A stretch of DNA of 64,000 nt from NCBI RefSeq assembly GCF_000210915.2, contig NC_016620.1, positions 1,798,001 through 1,862,000 of the forward strand, given 5' to 3'. The position numbers and the translations under genes were made by a program. Shown here in pieces: positions 9,158 to 17,311 of the stretch. This DNA comes from Halobacteriovorax marinus SJ (GTDB lineage Bacteria > Bdellovibrionota > Bacteriovoracia > Bacteriovoracales > Bacteriovoracaceae). Every line of letters starts with the position of its first letter. The stretch's first letter is position 1. The notes beneath the pieces are model-generated. The model did not search any database and had not been told where the DNA came from. It worked only from the letters and a program-made list of their open reading frames with translations.

Positions 9158-10453
9158 CTACTTAATTAAATTTTCAATGATACAAGCACCACCTTGCCCA
9201 CCACCAATACATAGTGAGGCAACACCATACTTCGCTTTTCTTCTCTTAAGCTCATGCATAAGAGTTACGATCAATCTTGATCCTGTTGATCCAACTGGAT
9301 GTCCAAGAGCGATAGCACCACCATTTACATTAAGTTTATCACTTGGAATTTCACCAAGAGCTTCGTCTAAACCAAATCTCTTCGCAAGCTCACCCTCTTT
9401 ACTCGCTTGAGTAACAGCAAGTAGCTGAGCAGCGAATGCTTCATTTATTTCAAAGAGGTCCATATCTTTAACACCAAGACCTGTTCTCTTGAAAACACCG
9501 TCCATTGCCAGTAGTGGCCCCATTCCCATTCTCTCAGGCTCAAGTCCATGGAAGTGAAAATCAACTAACTTAGCAATTGGTTTTAAATCATATTTTTCAA
9601 CAGCTTCTTCACTTGCAAAAATAAGTGCTGATCCACCGTCTGTTATTGGACAAGAGTTACCAACTGTAACTGTTCCAGATCTCTTTTCAAAGTATGGCTT
9701 CATTTTACCAAGCCCCTCTACTGTAGAGTTTGCACGAGGCCCAACATCTTTAAAGAGAAGCTTCGCTAACTTCTCACCGTAGAGAATCGGAAGAATTTCA
9801 TCATCAAACTTTCCTTCCTCTGAAGCCTTAGTGGCCTTTAGGTGAGATTCATTTGCGTAGGCATCTTGCTCGTCTCTAGTGATTCCAAATTCTCTAGCTA
9901 AAACCTCAGCAGTTTGTCCCATATTTAAACCACAGAAAGGATCAGTTAAACCTTGTTCGATAGCAATAATTGGAGAGAGAAATGGAGGTCTAAAGCTACT
10001 TACGGCCTTTAGCTTATCAGAGACAGTTCTCGCTTTCATAACGTTTACAAAGAGATCAGTCATCTCTTTACTATAGATCAATGGCATTTGAGACATAGAC
10101 TCAACACCACCAGCAATAATGATATCACTTCTTCCACTGGCAATTTTCATGAAGGCCTGTGAAACAGCTTCCATACCAGAGGCACAATTTCTATGAACAG
10201 AGTAGGCCGATGTCTTCTTATCCAATCCTGCTTCCAGAGCGATCACTCTTGAAATATTTGGATACTTAGCCGGTGTTCCAGTATTTCCGAAGATGACTTC
10301 ATCCACTTCATCATAAGGAATGGATGTTTTATCAATCATATTTCTAACTAAGTACGCTCCCAAAAAAGGCGCATCCACATCTTTTAAATCTGTGCCTGCC
10401 TTCGCATGTGGTGAGCGTTTGCCATCAATTATATAAACTGGTTTCATGGCCAT
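9158..10453 (-). CDS. fadI: Acetyl-CoA acyltransferase (3-ketoacyl-CoA thiolase)
   Basis: 431 residues, the long FadI length rather than the about 390 of FadA. The acyl-accepting Cys90 is in SVHRNCASGMEA, the active-site His385 in ALGHPVGSTGSR, and the second catalytic Cys415 in SLCIGGGQGG. It cleaves 3-ketoacyl-CoA to release acetyl-CoA in the last step of each beta-oxidation round, in complex with the product of the next gene. ATG 10453 has a perfect GAGGAG Shine-Dalgarno five bases upstream, which decides it over the ATG two codons later. First gene of the fadI-fadJ-permease transcript. Confidence 0.93.
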   Translation of the reverse strand: MAMKPVYIIDGKRSPHAKAGTDLKDVDAPFLGAYLVRNMIDKTSIPYDEVDEVIFGNTGTPAKYPNISRVIALEAGLDKKTSAYSVHRNCASGMEAVSQAFMKIASGRSDIIIAGGVESMSQMPLIYSKEMTDLFVNVMKARTVSDKLKAVSSFRPPFLSPIIAIEQGLTDPFCGLNMGQTAEVLAREFGITRDEQDAYANESHLKATKASEEGKFDDEILPILYGEKLAKLLFKDVGPRANSTVEGLGKMKPYFEKRSGTVTVGNSCPITDGGSALIFASEEAVEKYDLKPIAKLVDFHFHGLEPERMGMGPLLAMDGVFKRTGLGVKDMDLFEINEAFAAQLLAVTQASKEGELAKRFGLDEALGEIPSDKLNVNGGAIALGHPVGSTGSRLIVTLMHELKRRKAKYGVASLCIGGGQGGACIIENLIK

Positions 10454-10546
10454 TTTTACTCCTCTAATTTTAAGTATTAAGAATTATAGGGAAAATTGTA
10501 GAGTAAAAATGAATAAAGGGAAAGAAGTATTGGGCCTGTTTAACGC

Positions 10547-10580
10547 AAAAAAAGGGGAAGAGGCGCCACACCACTTCCCC
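10547..10580 (-). terminator. Rho-independent terminator of the gene at 10634-11698
   Basis: Read on the minus strand: GGGGAAG, a GC-containing loop, CTTCCCC, then seven T. It lies about 55 bases downstream of the outer-membrane protein gene and upstream of fadI, so it isolates the fad operon. Confidence 0.85.
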
Positions 10581-10633
10581 CTTCTAAGAGAAGAAAACTT
10601 AACTTTTCCCGACCCATTTAGGCCGGTATAAAA

Positions 10634-11698
10634 TTAGAATTTAATTAAGATACCTGCATTTAGACTCATGTTATTTGCTTTCTCGATAGCAGTTCCAACA
10701 TTTTCAAGTCTAACTTGATCAGGGTTTCTATTTGATGAAGCACTCGCAGTATTGAATGAGTCACCAAATCCTTTCTGATATTTGAATTCTAAGTTCGCAC
10801 CAATTGTATCAGTGAAATGAATCTCAGAACCCGCTAATACAGAACCTGCAACATATGATGACGAGAAGTCTTCGTTACCAAGAGTTACATTATTGTAGTA
10901 GTATTGCTGGTTATTTTCATAAGCAAGACTATGTCTATTATATCCAACTCCTAAACCAAGGTATGGTCTAATAGTGCTCTCAACACTCATGAAGAATTTT
11001 GAATTAACTTCTAGACCTAATCTAGAGTAATTCATCTCTCTACCTTGACCGTAAGTATTGTAATAACCTGAGTTATAATACGGGTTATATACATTTGAGT
11101 TATAGTAATTTACCCCAGAGTACTGGTTTGCAACATCAGTGATACCCATTTTAGTATAACCAACAGAAAGACCAACACTTATTCTTGAAGTAATTTGATT
11201 TTCAACTGTTAAATTAATATTGGCACTAGACTCTAATTCAAGTCCATCTTCACCACTAATTGTCATAAGTCCGGCAGAAGGAATCACTTTATTCTTCTTT
11301 TCCTCTTTCTTAACAACTGGTGCTGGAGCTGGTGCAACAACTTTCTTTACTGGAGCTGCTTGAGCTGTACCTACGCTATCAATGGCCATGGCCTGTGCGT
11401 TGAATGCCTTTTGTAATTTCTTAGCAAGCTTTTGCTCTTCTTGAAGACGCATATCTTCAATCTTCTTAGAGACCATTTGCTCGTTACGCTCTTCTAACTT
11501 CTTTCTTAGCTTTGCCATTCTATCAGCAGCAGTCTCCTGCTTTGGAGTATTGAAGCTTCCATCAATGTCAATTTGCTCAGAACTAAGTACAGACTCAGCG
11601 TCGTTTAAAAGTGGGTCACCTTGTGCCATGATGGCCTGTGAGGATAGTCCCATTAACATCAGCATTAATAATGCTTTGTTTGCGTGGCGTGTTTTCAT
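10634..11698 (-). CDS. Outer-membrane beta-barrel protein with periplasmic coiled coil
   Basis: 354 residues. The signal peptide ends near IMAQG. Residues about 55-110 are a charged helical/coiled-coil stretch (MAKLRKKLEERNEQ...), followed by a Pro/Ala/Lys linker (APAPAPVVKKEEKK). From about 145 there is a barrel of alternating aromatic strands with many Tyr/Asn, ending NAGILIKF with the terminal Phe expected by the BAM machinery. This resembles OmpA-like eight-stranded barrels of predatory bacteria, but no named family is certain. The leader carries a short hairpin (AGCGCTT/AAGCACT, 11719-11736) next to the AAGGAG ribosome site. The gene has its own terminator, so it is probably monocistronic. 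Confidence 0.7.
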   Translation of the reverse strand: MKTRHANKALLMLMLMGLSSQAIMAQGDPLLNDAESVLSSEQIDIDGSFNTPKQETAADRMAKLRKKLEERNEQMVSKKIEDMRLQEEQKLAKKLQKAFNAQAMAIDSVGTAQAAPVKKVVAPAPAPVVKKEEKKNKVIPSAGLMTISGEDGLELESSANINLTVENQITSRISVGLSVGYTKMGITDVANQYSGVNYYNSNVYNPYYNSGYYNTYGQGREMNYSRLGLEVNSKFFMSVESTIRPYLGLGVGYNRHSLAYENNQQYYYNNVTLGNEDFSSSYVAGSVLAGSEIHFTDTIGANLEFKYQKGFGDSFNTASASSNRNPDQVRLENVGTAIEKANNMSLNAGILIKF

Positions 11699-11882
11699 AA
11701 TTTTCTCCTTAAGATTTTAGCGCTTAAAAAAGCACTAAATTATTCCTTAAAATAATGCATGTAGTCATATTGTTACACTTATACCAAATGGAGAGAAAAT
11801 AGAAAGGCAATTGCGCACTGCGTGAAATCTTTACACGATGACACATCAAGGTGGAGATAAGTAGCTGAAACTACAGAATATT

Positions 11883-12098
11883 TTAACGTCTTATAGTGAA
11901 ATAGCGCAGGTCTTCAATATTGAAACTACGCTGAAATGAGCAAACAATAGCAGTGGAATTGGGAGCACAATTTCTGGCATCACCTAAAATCGATGACTTA
12001 ACTGTCTGTAAGACAGAACCCATAATTGTCACCATCACCGCAATAAGCATGACGTACTCAACAGATGTCTGTCCTCTTTGTCCCTTTAGAAACTTCAT
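11883..12098 (-). CDS. Flp-type (class III signal) pilin-like protein
   Basis: 71 residues. The N-terminus KGQRGQTSVEYVMLIAVMV is the type IVb/Flp prepilin pattern: basic leader, Gly cleavage site before Gln, Thr/Ser at +2/+3, Glu at +5 after the cleavage point, then a long hydrophobic helix. Such proteins are cut by TadV/PilD-type peptidases and assembled into Tad pili or anchored as minor pilins. No tad genes occur in the window, so this is an orphan copy. There is no Shine-Dalgarno; a perfect TATAAT box ends six bases before the start codon, hinting at a leaderless mRNA. The C-terminus has two cysteines and a basic end. Confidence 0.7.
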   Translation of the reverse strand: MKFLKGQRGQTSVEYVMLIAVMVTIMGSVLQTVKSSILGDARNCAPNSTAIVCSFQRSFNIEDLRYFTIRR

Positions 12099-12104
12099 AT
12101 CTTT

Positions 12105-12110
12105 ATTATA
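12105..12110 (-). promoter_or_regulatory. -10 box for a possibly leaderless pilin mRNA
   Basis: TATAAT on the minus strand lies exactly six bases upstream of the ATG at 12098, so transcription would start at or next to the A of the start codon. No good -35 hexamer is visible, which keeps confidence modest. Confidence 0.35.
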
Positions 12111-12148
12111 GCAAAGTTTATAAATTCCCTCTTGGGGTAATTTTAACC

Positions 12149-13534
12149 TTAGAGAAATTGCTGGGCTTCCTTAATATCAACCAAGGTTGAAAAGAGACCT
12201 AGGTGGGAGTCTTTATAAGGGCCAAAATAATAGACATTATTCAATCTCTTTTTAAAGAGTGGATTAGACGTATCATAAATTCGAACTCGCTTAGGCATTT
12301 GAATTCCACTTCGAATTCTTCCGCCAACACCTTCGGCAACAAAGACTTCATGTCCAAATTCGAACTCTCCACTTTCCTTAAAAGACTTTATATTAGGAAT
12401 TAAATCTCTAAGATCTTCTCGCAACCACTTTTCGAGCTCACCTTTAAAGAAGGAGATCTTCTGCCCCTTCTTCTTGAGAACATAGTGCTCAACTTGGCAA
12501 AAATGACCATACTTCTCTAAAACAATGAGAGCATAATTAGTCCCTATTCTAGAATTCTTGGCCATAATATAAACGCCATCTGAGAGATTGGTTTTCTCAT
12601 CTAAAGAGATTCTTGTAGTGACATTCTTATAGCATTTATTATCTGGAAAAACTTTTAGGGGAAGCTGCTCTGGAATTCCTCCAAGTAGAGAAACTCTTTG
12701 AGGGTGAATAATTCCTTCAAAACTAGCGAGTTCAATACTCCACGGGCTTTCTTTATAGAACTTCCACTCTCTAACATGAGTTCTCTTAAGCTGACCACCA
12801 CGCTCTTCGAAAATACCTTTAAGCTCCTCGTTGATCTTATCCTCTTTAAGTTTATAAAAAGGAGAGAGCATAGAGTGAAAGAGATGGAATAATTCAATCT
12901 CACTAGACTTAAGGGCCATTCGCGATTGAAAAAATCCCTTTGCACTATAGAGGAATGTCTTATACTCCCAGTACTTACTCTCACTTTTAAAAATGTTATT
13001 TACATTTTCTTTAAAGAGTAAGAAGAGCTCCTTAACAAGAACTGGACAGTGATTAAGAAATGTCTCTAGAGAGATACTTTGCAAGCTACTAAAGCGACAC
13101 GTATTCTGCCCTACTCTTTGACAGAAACTTATAAACTCATTATTAAGCTGATCTCTAAAATCATCACTACACTCAATGGCAACACGTCCATCTAGTCTAG
13201 TGAAAAAGAGAGGTAACTTTCTCGTTAATTCTAATAGATTCTCATAGGGAGAATTTCCAAGTTGAATCATTTCATCATCAACATGAAAGAAAAGCGGTGA
13301 TGGACTTAAATAACGATCCAAATTGATAAAAGGTGAAACTCTACTATCTTCACCCCATGTCTTTAAAAAAGCTCTCTCCAATTCACACACCTGTCTGCCA
13401 AAGAGAGGTCCATATTTTAGTCTCTCGTCATCGAGCATAAGAACTTTTCTATTCTTAGATAATAAATCAAAACTAAGAAGATAAGAGAGATAATTGTGAC
13501 CTAAAAGGGCCATATCTATATTTTTTTCTAACAT
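12149..13534 (-). CDS. Degenerate flavoprotein-like protein co-transcribed with waaA
   Basis: 461 residues, cytoplasmic. The N-terminus has the beta-alpha-beta outline of an FAD-binding oxidoreductase (MALLGHNYLSYLLSFDLL, then KVLMLDDE with the terminal acidic residue), but the GxGxxG loop is reduced to GHNYLS. The middle (around 215-275) resembles the substrate/FAD region of phytoene-desaturase or amine-oxidase relatives: a long helix, then EERGGQLKRTHVREW. The C-terminus (NNVYYFGPYKDSHLGLF) fits the last FAD contact. Its start ATG overlaps the end of waaA by 7 bases, indicating translational coupling. Function unknown; it could be a non-catalytic relative. The flavoprotein link is inference from pattern only. 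Confidence 0.45.
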   Translation of the reverse strand: MLEKNIDMALLGHNYLSYLLSFDLLSKNRKVLMLDDERLKYGPLFGRQVCELERAFLKTWGEDSRVSPFINLDRYLSPSPLFFHVDDEMIQLGNSPYENLLELTRKLPLFFTRLDGRVAIECSDDFRDQLNNEFISFCQRVGQNTCRFSSLQSISLETFLNHCPVLVKELFLLFKENVNNIFKSESKYWEYKTFLYSAKGFFQSRMALKSSEIELFHLFHSMLSPFYKLKEDKINEELKGIFEERGGQLKRTHVREWKFYKESPWSIELASFEGIIHPQRVSLLGGIPEQLPLKVFPDNKCYKNVTTRISLDEKTNLSDGVYIMAKNSRIGTNYALIVLEKYGHFCQVEHYVLKKKGQKISFFKGELEKWLREDLRDLIPNIKSFKESGEFEFGHEVFVAEGVGGRIRSGIQMPKRVRIYDTSNPLFKKRLNNVYYFGPYKDSHLGLFSTLVDIKEAQQFL

Positions 13535-14820
13535 CTAAATAAATCCATTAATTGTTGAAAGCCCTCTTCATATTGAGCAACAACTTTTCTACGCTTCGCA
13601 GTTTCATATTCTCTATTATATTCACTTATTGAGCTAGTTATTTTTGAGAGATCCTCTACAACGATAACTTCCGAAGGAGAAATCTCTTTAGTAAAATCAA
13701 ATTCAGTAGATCTAAAAATCTTTGGTCCACAATAAATACGCGCACCACAGAGAAAAGGCTCTAGCACCGAGTGAATACTTCTTCCATGACCACCACCTAC
13801 AAGAACGTGTCCAAAGTAGCAGTAGCTCTCAAGAAGAACGCCCGGAGTTTTATTAATGTAGATATAGCCGTTTTCTAAAGTTGTATTCTCATCGATCACT
13901 TGTGAGCTAAGAGTTGGTGCAAGTTTTTCTATAGTAGATAAAATCTCTGCAATCGCCGAAGAACTCAGGGAGTGCGGAGCAATGACTAGTGTTAACTCTC
14001 CACTTAATATTTTCTCTTGAAGACTACTGGAGCGCAGAATATCAAGATCAACCGGCCACGCTGAGCCAATAATGAAATTGCTCTGTACGTCTTTTGCCTG
14101 GAGCTGTGAAAAAAAGTTGGAGATATCACGACTGGATTCAATAGTAGTTTTTGAATTAGAAATACGTTTAGAGATTTGCAATAGCCTCATCTCAAAAGTT
14201 CTTAGATGAACCTTCGATTTTAGTCTTAATTCATTAAAGTTTTTAAGCTCTATCTCTGAGGCCGCAATAATATAGTCAAAGCAATTATAAAGTGCTCTAT
14301 AGAAAATTCTATTAAGGCCACTTAACTTCTTTCCCTTTAAGGATGCCGACAATAGCGTAAACCTTACATCTGAGCGCGCCCCATAGAGCATGAGTTCGCT
14401 AAAGAAATCATAGCGGCACATGAAGAAACTCTTGGCCGTAACCCAGCTCGAAAAGTTACGTCTATAAATTGTCATAAGTGGTAGCGGGAGAATATTTAAT
14501 CTCTCATACCTCTTCGCAAGCTCAGTACACTTTCTATCAACTGATGGAGATGTGTAGACCAATTCAATATACAAACCCTGCTCTAGAAAGTGAGTTATTA
14601 GAGGCATGGCCTGTTCTAGCTCGCCTTCACTAGAAACATGAAAGCAATGAGACGCACTAATTCCCCTATCTTTATATGTAATAATTTTTTTTGACAGTTC
14701 AAAGGCCTTACGATTCTTAATTGGACCAACAAAGAGGGCCAATAGCTCAAAGAAAGGAGCAATAAGCCACTGAAATAACAGAGCAAATCTTTGAAAACTT
14801 AGATAAGTGTTTAACATCAT
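13528..14820 (-). CDS. waaA: 3-deoxy-D-manno-octulosonic acid (KDO) transferase
   Basis: 430 residues, the normal WaaA/KdtA length. An N-terminal membrane anchor (about 8-32) precedes the first GT-B domain with the signature HVSSEGELEQAMPLI, which contains the catalytic-base Glu. The C-terminal domain has the donor-site features SAWPVD, APHS and GGGHGRSIHSVLEPFLCGARIYCGP, matching the family GGG..HN.LEP.....P...GP pattern. The enzyme adds KDO from CMP-KDO to lipid IVA in lipopolysaccharide synthesis at the inner face of the inner membrane. The number of KDO residues added cannot be told. The downstream gene overlaps by seven bases. Confidence 0.82.
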   Translation of the reverse strand: MMLNTYLSFQRFALLFQWLIAPFFELLALFVGPIKNRKAFELSKKIITYKDRGISASHCFHVSSEGELEQAMPLITHFLEQGLYIELVYTSPSVDRKCTELAKRYERLNILPLPLMTIYRRNFSSWVTAKSFFMCRYDFFSELMLYGARSDVRFTLLSASLKGKKLSGLNRIFYRALYNCFDYIIAASEIELKNFNELRLKSKVHLRTFEMRLLQISKRISNSKTTIESSRDISNFFSQLQAKDVQSNFIIGSAWPVDLDILRSSSLQEKILSGELTLVIAPHSLSSSAIAEILSTIEKLAPTLSSQVIDENTTLENGYIYINKTPGVLLESYCYFGHVLVGGGHGRSIHSVLEPFLCGARIYCGPKIFRSTEFDFTKEISPSEVIVVEDLSKITSSISEYNREYETAKRRKVVAQYEEGFQQLMDLFRC

Positions 14821-14853
14821 ATAAAAATTTTCTCAAAATGGTGTCAAACTGTC

Positions 14854-14859
14854 ATTATA
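14854..14859 (-). promoter_or_regulatory. Candidate -10 box of waaA
   Basis: TATAAT on the minus strand, 34 bases before the waaA start codon in the 212-base divergent gap. No convincing -35 hexamer is seen at 16-18 bases, so this is tentative. The rest of the gap holds the ribosome site of the divergent gene. Confidence 0.3.
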
Positions 14860-15032
14860 TAAGTTTCACCGTATCTAAAAGTTGTCTAATCTTGTCAGAA
14901 TATAACTTTTTCTTACATTTCGCGGTAAGAAACACATACCTGACAAAAATCTATTGTAAATCCAATAAAAAATTGGGACAAATGACCATTGCTAAAATTG
15001 AATAAGATTAAATTTAGGAAGGAGAGAATTCA

Positions 15033-15887
15033 ATGAAACTTACGAAAATGCTTGCTGTGATGGCAATCTTTTCAGTGATGAGCACAGGAGCTGAGGAAAC
15101 TACAGCTGCGAGCGCAACTGCTGCAACAACTACAACTTCAACAAGTTCAATTAAAAAACTTTACAACAAAGTTAAAGAATCACCATTTTCAATGGCCTAC
15201 CTAAATGACTCTTTTTCTTCATTCAATATTGATGGTGTTAAAACTTACCACTACCTCTATGCTCACTATGGTCTAACATCGACTGATAAGATCTCTCTTG
15301 TTCCTACATTTACAACTGACTTAATCAGTAGAAATAAAGTAACTAGAGAAAGAGCGAATAATACAAGACTTCACTCTACTCAATTAAGATATACTAAGAG
15401 TAGTATCTTAAATGAAAAAGATCACGGTGTTAGCCTTTACGCACAAGTAAGATACTACCACTACTCAAAGTCAAACCAAGAAAGTGGAAGTGATGGTTAC
15501 GGTAGAGCAATCATTAGTGCTTCAAAGGGATTTGGAAAATTTAGACTCTCTCTAACTTCTGATAACGTTGTTTACAATAGAAATGCTAACAAAGCATCTA
15601 TGACACACTTTAATATGCTAGGTGTTGGAACAAGCTACTCACTAACTGATAGCTTCTCTGTATCAACAGCTACAAACTGGTACAAGTATAACTACAATAA
15701 TACAGACAGTTTCAAAGAGTTCGCTCTTCTAGGTCTTTATACTGAATACTCATTTGGAAATGGGTTATCAGTAGGTCCATACTTTGAAGCAGAAATGCTT
15801 ACTGCACAAGATGGTAGAGATGGATTCACAGAAGAATGGGTAAAGAATGGTTCAGTTGGAGCAACTCTTTACTATAGCTGGTTCTAA
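15033..15887 (+). CDS. Outer-membrane barrel protein with Ser/Thr-rich N-terminus
   Basis: 284 residues. The signal peptide (MLAVMAIFSVMSTGA) is followed by an Ala/Thr/Ser-rich stretch and then the short motif STSSIKKL. From about residue 50 the protein is a series of amphipathic beta strands rich in Tyr, Ser and Asn, ending GATLYYSWF. The C-terminal aromatic is typical of BAM-inserted barrels. The gene at 44100 has a similar beginning (TSTSVKKL) and size, so the two may be paralogues. A strong GGAAGGAG lies before ATG, and a terminator follows directly. Substrate or role unknown. Confidence 0.65.
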   Translation: MKLTKMLAVMAIFSVMSTGAEETTAASATAATTTTSTSSIKKLYNKVKESPFSMAYLNDSFSSFNIDGVKTYHYLYAHYGLTSTDKISLVPTFTTDLISRNKVTRERANNTRLHSTQLRYTKSSILNEKDHGVSLYAQVRYYHYSKSNQESGSDGYGRAIISASKGFGKFRLSLTSDNVVYNRNANKASMTHFNMLGVGTSYSLTDSFSVSTATNWYKYNYNNTDSFKEFALLGLYTEYSFGNGLSVGPYFEAEMLTAQDGRDGFTEEWVKNGSVGATLYYSWF

Positions 15888-15916
15888 TTTAAATTCTCAA
15901 ATTCAACACTTATATT

Positions 15917-15942
15917 AGGCGATCATTTTGATCGCCTTTTTT
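15917..15942 (+). terminator. Rho-independent terminator after the barrel gene
   Basis: Perfect 9-bp stem AGGCGATCA/TGATCGCCT with a 3-base loop, followed by six T. It lies 30 bases after the stop at 15887. Confidence 0.88.
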
Positions 15943-16042
15943 GTGGAAAAATATTCCGATTTAAAGCAGACTAGTTCACTTGAATTAAGAATCTCCTAAG
16001 AGATACCGATTAAATTAATGGGTAATTTTAAAGGGATTTATC

Positions 16043-17254
16043 ATGTCGAATACGCAATTTAAGGAAATGACCGTCAATATTGAAGAACTGATTCTCACAG
16101 AAGAACAGGTCTCCTCTGGACAATATCCCCTCAATGAAATTTACGATATAAGATTTGGTGATGAAAGCGTTGGCCCAATCTGGCAACAAGATATCAAAGA
16201 ATACTTACAAAACTCTGGTCACTTTGAGCAGGGAACAGAGATAAAGTCATACGATAAAGATGAATGGGTTCATATTTTCGAACATCCATTCTTTCAAAGA
16301 AGAAAACCTCAATTAGTTTCAACAGGTGTATTAGACACTGAAGATATCCACTACCATCTCTTAATTGATGGACAAAAACACGGTCCTTATACTTCATTTG
16401 AAGTCACAACAATGCTTAAGGCCAATGAAATTCTAGTGACAGATGAAGTTTCAATTGATGATGGTGCAAGTTGGGGCCATCTCTATGAAATTGAAGATTT
16501 TGACAGAAGAGCACTGAAGTCAAATGAAGAGCTTCCACACCTACCAACTGATGATGTCTTTGTTAAATCAGGACAGAACTCTAGTTCAAAATTACAAAAT
16601 AGTAACGACGAAAAAACGAACCTCATAGCAGGGCTCGCTTATATTGGTAACCTAAGATCAGGTAAGGCCAAAGAAGCTCAGGCCAAGGCCATGACTGATG
16701 AATACGAAGAAGAGACACAAGCTCTAGAGCCTGTGAATTATCAAGACTATTTATGGAAGGGTCTCTTTGCCATTTCAATCATTGGCCTCATTACTGTATT
16801 TGCAACTTGGATGAATAGACCTACTGAAAATACGAGAACACCGGCCAGTGCAAAGCAAGCTACGCCAAAGAAGATTGAGCCTATTAAGCTTAAGCCTATT
16901 CAACAAACGAATACACCTCCAAGTAGTTCGAATACAGAGTCTCCAAGAATTGAAAGCGAGTCTCGAGTAAATAGTAGACCTACTTCATTTAGAAGAAGTA
17001 AGGCGTTTAGACAGGCCGCAAGCGAGAAAAAGAAACTCACAGAAGATGCAAGATACCCTGAAGAGAACGATGACTTTTATTATGATGACAATACTGAGCC
17101 TGTTCAACTTGACCCAATAAGAAGAACTCTTAGTAAAGAAACAATCGATCCGGAATTTAATGAAGACGAGTATGTTGATGAAGTTGAGGGTGATCTTGAC
17201 GCTAGGGAGAATTTCCAAGGCGAAGAGGTCTTTGACGAAGAAGTCGAGTACTAG
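16043..17254 (+). CDS. GYF_2-type tandem-domain membrane protein with acidic tail
   Basis: 403 residues. Two copies of a GYF_2-like module (DUF4339 type) are visible: IRFGDESVGPIWQQDIKEYL with DEWVHIFEHPF at about 30-90, and HLLIDGQKHGPYTSFEVTTML with GASWGHLYEI at about 103-152. Both have the hallmark GP turn and closing Trp strand. A single membrane helix follows at about 237-255 (GLFAISIIGLITVFATW). The remaining 150 residues are Pro/Ser/Lys-rich, then strongly acidic and probably disordered. GYF modules bind proline-rich peptides, so this may be an inner-membrane scaffold with cytoplasmic recognition modules. The next gene is 58 bases on, possibly with its own expression. Confidence 0.6.
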   Translation: MSNTQFKEMTVNIEELILTEEQVSSGQYPLNEIYDIRFGDESVGPIWQQDIKEYLQNSGHFEQGTEIKSYDKDEWVHIFEHPFFQRRKPQLVSTGVLDTEDIHYHLLIDGQKHGPYTSFEVTTMLKANEILVTDEVSIDDGASWGHLYEIEDFDRRALKSNEELPHLPTDDVFVKSGQNSSSKLQNSNDEKTNLIAGLAYIGNLRSGKAKEAQAKAMTDEYEEETQALEPVNYQDYLWKGLFAISIIGLITVFATWMNRPTENTRTPASAKQATPKKIEPIKLKPIQQTNTPPSSSNTESPRIESESRVNSRPTSFRRSKAFRQAASEKKKLTEDARYPEENDDFYYDDNTEPVQLDPIRRTLSKETIDPEFNEDEYVDEVEGDLDARENFQGEEVFDEEVEY

Positions 17255-17284
17255 TTCAAAAAATCAATAATTTCTGTGACTTCT

Positions 17285-17311
17285 AGAGTATTTATATGTT
17301 AAAAATACTCT
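17285..17311 (+). other. Hairpin directly abutting the tmk start codon
   Basis: Inverted repeat AGAGTATTT/AAATACTCT (9 bp) with a 9-base loop. The right arm ends on the base before ATG 17312, and no Shine-Dalgarno is present. It could hide or position the start codon. Confidence 0.5.

Noticed and set aside
10446-10631. Plus-strand 61-codon frame between fadI and the barrel gene
   Set aside because: It contains the minus-strand terminator stem, starts inside fadI, and has no family resemblance.
14974-14993. Sigma-54-like GG...TTGCT before the barrel gene at 15033
   Set aside because: GG and GC are 13 bases apart instead of 10, so RNA polymerase with sigma-54 should not use it.
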